Shown: in pieces, positions 62,051 through 64,000 of the stretch
How positions within the stretch are numbered: the stretch's first letter is position 1
How the letters are laid out: every line of letters starts with the position of its first letter
DNA from: Exiguobacterium marinum DSM 16307
Lineage (GTDB): Bacteria; Bacillota; Bacilli; Exiguobacteriales; Exiguobacteriaceae
Length of the DNA: 64,000 bases
Direction of reading: 5' to 3'
Assembly (NCBI RefSeq): GCF_000620845.1
Contig: NZ_KK211189.1
Coordinates: forward strand, 2,690,162 to 2,754,161
Notes under the pieces: generated by a model
Told to the model about the DNA's origin: nothing
Database searches by the model: none
What the model saw: the letters and a program-made list of their open reading frames with translations, nothing else
Translations under genes and position numbers: made by a program

Positions 62051-63433
62051 TTATCCTAAGATAATCGATTCTTTCGGATAGTTATACATCCGCTTCGGCT
62101 GTCTCCGTTGCAAGATGAGAATGAAGGCGATGACACCGATTCGACCGATGAACATGAGAACCGTCAGCACCCATTTTCCAACGTTACTAAATTCAGAAGA
62201 TAAACCGACAGACAGTCCTGTCGTTCCGAACGCCGAACATGCCTCGAATAAGATTCGTGTCAATGAGGCATCTTCAAAGTAAGCCATGACCATGACCCCA
62301 GACAATAGGACGGCGAGCGAAACGGTAATGATGACGAACGCTTTCCAAATGTCTTCAAGAACGATCTCACGACCGAAAATTTTAATTGACGAGTCTCCAC
62401 GAATAAACGCGACGACCCCGAGAACAGCCACGGCAAACGTTGTTGTTCGAATCCCGCCACCGACAGACGATGGTGAGGCTCCGATGAACATAAGAATCGA
62501 CAATAACAGCATGCTCGCTTCCGAGAACAAGTTGACGTCGACTGTCGATAATCCACCGTTACGTGTCGTCACGGACTGGAACAACGAATCTGAGAACGCA
62601 AGCCATAACGGCAAATCTTTGAAGGCATTGTTGTACTCGAAGAAGAACAATCCGACCGTCCCGACGGCAATCAAGATAAAGAATGTCGTGACCGTCAATT
62701 TGGTGAACAATGAGAACCGACTCGGGAACGTATGACGCTTCCGTGTGATTCGGCTCACCAAGTATGTCCGAATCTCAACGAGTACCGGGAATCCGATGGC
62801 ACCACCTGTCATAAGCGCAATTTGCGTGAAGATGACAAACGGGTCTTCACGGAACGGCGCGAGCGAACTCCCGGTAATATCAAATCCGGCGTTCGTCGTC
62901 GCACTGACGGATCCGAATAAGCCTTGTAAGAAGGCTTCTCCGGCGGTATCAAAATAATTTAAGTAATGGACCCCGAGTAAGACGGCACCGACCGCCTCAA
63001 TGGCAATAACGGTGATGACGATTTCTGTGATGTATTTGACAATACCAGACATCGATGTCTGGTTTTGGTCACGTAAAATCAGTTGTCGCTCCCGGAACCC
63101 GATCCGCTTCCCAAGCAAAATCCACATGATGACGTGCAGACTGATCAACCCGACACCACTCACCTGGACGATGAATAAAATAATAAATAAGCCGAACGTG
63201 GAGAAGGTATCGGTGACCACGATTGGCGTTAGCCCAGTGACACTGACACAACTCACCGCAAAGAAGACAAGATCAGTAAACGTGATCGTCACACCGGGTT
63301 TATGGGCAATCGGTAAGGCGAGGAGCAAAACTGATAAAATCGCTGCCGCACTATAAATTAACACGAGTGTTTGAACCGGTGTTAAATTTCGAAAGAACAA
63401 TTGTAAGTTCCGTTTCATGAATTTCTGTTGCAT
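62051..63433 (-). CDS. ktrB: Potassium uptake transporter membrane subunit (KtrB/KtrD type)
   Basis: A 460-residue TrkH/Ktr-type channel-like transporter with four pore repeats, each with a selectivity glycine: CVSVTGLTPI, SATTNAGFDI, VTTRNGGLST and AFGTTGLSVGL. This quartet is diagnostic for K+ (Na+-linked) uptake. It works with a cytoplasmic RCK subunit (KtrA/KtrC) that is not in this window. I chose the ATG at 63433 (GGAGGGGAGGGG upstream) over a 9-residue longer frame that starts inside that site. Confidence 0.94.
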   Translation of the reverse strand: MQQKFMKRNLQLFFRNLTPVQTLVLIYSAAAILSVLLLALPIAHKPGVTITFTDLVFFAVSCVSVTGLTPIVVTDTFSTFGLFIILFIVQVSGVGLISLHVIMWILLGKRIGFRERQLILRDQNQTSMSGIVKYITEIVITVIAIEAVGAVLLGVHYLNYFDTAGEAFLQGLFGSVSATTNAGFDITGSSLAPFREDPFVIFTQIALMTGGAIGFPVLVEIRTYLVSRITRKRHTFPSRFSLFTKLTVTTFFILIAVGTVGLFFFEYNNAFKDLPLWLAFSDSLFQSVTTRNGGLSTVDVNLFSEASMLLLSILMFIGASPSSVGGGIRTTTFAVAVLGVVAFIRGDSSIKIFGREIVLEDIWKAFVIITVSLAVLLSGVMVMAYFEDASLTRILFEACSAFGTTGLSVGLSSEFSNVGKWVLTVLMFIGRIGVIAFILILQRRQPKRMYNYPKESIILG

Positions 63434-63451
63434 CTCGCCCCTCCCCTCCAT

Positions 63452-63481
63452 CAAAAACAAGATGACTCTTAAGAGTCACCT
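63452..63481 (-). terminator. Terminator of yerC
   Basis: Minus strand GGTGACTC, loop TTAA, GAGTCATC, then TTGTTTTTG. It overlaps the yerC stop codon and leaves only a short leader before ktrB. Confidence 0.65.
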
Positions 63482-63774
63482 TTTGTTTGTTGTAGACGTT
63501 CAAGAGCGAGGTCGTATCCGCCTGTCCCATAGTTCAAGCATCGCTTCACACGTGAAATCGTGGCCGTCGAGGCGCCTGTCGCGTCCTCAATTTTATGATA
63601 CGTGTTTCCTTCACGTATTTGCCGCGCCACTTCCAGTCGTTGCGCAAGTGCTTGAATTTCATTGACAGTCGCTAAATCTTCGAATAATTGATAACAGTCT
63701 TCGAGCGTATCGAGCTTCAAAATTGCCTCAAACAATTGATCAAGCTCTCGACCTCTTAATTTATCGAGTTGCAT
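63469..63774 (-). CDS. yerC: YerC/YecD family TrpR-like DNA-binding protein
   Basis: A 101-residue protein of the TrpR-related YerC family. LDKLRGRELDQLFEAI is the conserved N-terminus, the helix-turn-helix is formed by LAQRLEVARQIREGNTYHKI followed by TGASTATISRVKRCLNYG. Targets are unknown. I chose the ATG at 63774, since Bacillus YerC begins MQIDKLRG as I remember it; a TTG two codons upstream is possible. Gene order with ktrB, pcrB, pcrA and ligA resembles Bacillus. Confidence 0.92.
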   Translation of the reverse strand: MQLDKLRGRELDQLFEAILKLDTLEDCYQLFEDLATVNEIQALAQRLEVARQIREGNTYHKIEDATGASTATISRVKRCLNYGTGGYDLALERLQQTKGDS

Positions 63775-63841
63775 CCGCAAGCATCCTCTCTACTCATACT
63801 TCTTTACTATTCTAAAGCAGGGGCGCCTTGGACTCAACTAT

Positions 63842-64000
63842 TCATCGCAAAATCGCAGGAAATAGTACTTGTTTTTTCATGACTTCGTAAATGCCGAGCG
63901 GTGTTGCGCGAACATACGGCAAGTGTGTGGATGCTAAAAACAGTAATGTATAAATCGGATCCTCAAACTGATAACCCCTTGCCACGAGCTCCTCGCGTAG
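63842..64000 (-). CDS. C-terminal end of a YerA-like adenine deaminase-related protein (5' end outside window)
   Basis: Fifty-two residues open to the window edge, reading LREELVARGYQFEDPIYTLL then LFLASTHLPYVRATPLGIYE and ending VLFPAILR. The pattern and its place next to yerC fit the C-terminus of YerA-type adenine deaminase-like amidohydrolases (yerA lies close to yerC in Bacillus), but the assignment rests on memory and a short fragment. A complete ade paralogue is also in the window at 26.0-27.7 kb. Confidence 0.5.
   Translation of the reverse strand, partial: LREELVARGYQFEDPIYTLLFLASTHLPYVRATPLGIYEVMKKQVLFPAILR

Overview
The window looks like a chromosomal segment of a mid-GC, Gram-positive, low-order Bacillota. 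My best guess is an Exiguobacterium-like member of Bacilli, inferred from gene content and not from any rRNA. The support is: a yerC - ktrB - pcrB - pcrA - ligA - camS gene order close to that of Bacillus; a sortase substrate and an LCP wall-ligase; an acetylase-type lysine/DAP operon behind a lysine riboswitch; a perfect CtsR box, a CcpA cre site and NagR-type operators; and a YhfH mini-protein. I see no phage, insertion sequence, integron or CRISPR array. The region reads as conserved core genome with small accessory insertions.

Layout. 1-0.85 kb: end of feoB plus its Cys-rich partner. 0.88-6.4 kb: DUF554 protein, tRNA-Val(GAC), GNAT, a TetR-controlled pair of SMR efflux subunits with a visible operator, esterase, M29 aminopeptidase, DUF1232 protein. 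6.5-13 kb: YitT-type protein, a membrane PAS-GGDEF-EAL enzyme, a GH13 protein, an orphan four-helix sensor. 13-16.6 kb: metal and halide resistance (cadA with a CadC operator, cadC, yhfH, paired crcB). 16.7-25.6 kb: rocD, a second GGDEF-EAL protein with a degenerate GGDEF, an APC exchanger, an OppA lipoprotein and an NhaC-type transporter behind a lysine riboswitch. 26-29.3 kb: adenine deaminase, gamma carbonic anhydrase, a cre site with two tiny ORFs, nitroreductase.

29.4-37.6 kb is an eight-gene leftward operon (lysC-asd-dapA-dapB-dapH-class IV aminotransferase-alr-lysA) headed by a second lysine riboswitch and an intrinsic terminator. With the riboswitch-controlled NhaC-type carrier it forms a lysine regulon that couples synthesis and transport. 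37.6-43.8 kb: GNAT, AlaX editing protein, NagR, LCP protein and nagA-nagB with a NagR-type operator (amino-sugar catabolism and wall metabolism). 43.8-50.1 kb: MATE, CHAD, glutaminase, a 54-residue membrane protein, and coproporphyrinogen oxidase coupled by a 4-base overlap to a radical SAM/SPASM protein. 50.1-53.7 kb: a clpB-dnaJ-like chaperone operon under CtsR. 53.7-64 kb: camS, an LPXTG protein, ligA-pcrA-pcrB, a small membrane protein, ktrB, yerC and the tail of a YerA-like gene.

The observations most worth following are: the class IV aminotransferase in the DAP operon where related operons carry the deacetylase; the radical SAM enzyme coupled to the haem gene; the cre-preceded micro-ORF pair; the structured yitT leader; and a CadC repressor lacking one of its usual metal-site cysteines. 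All functions are read from sequence and remembered family motifs; no database search was run.
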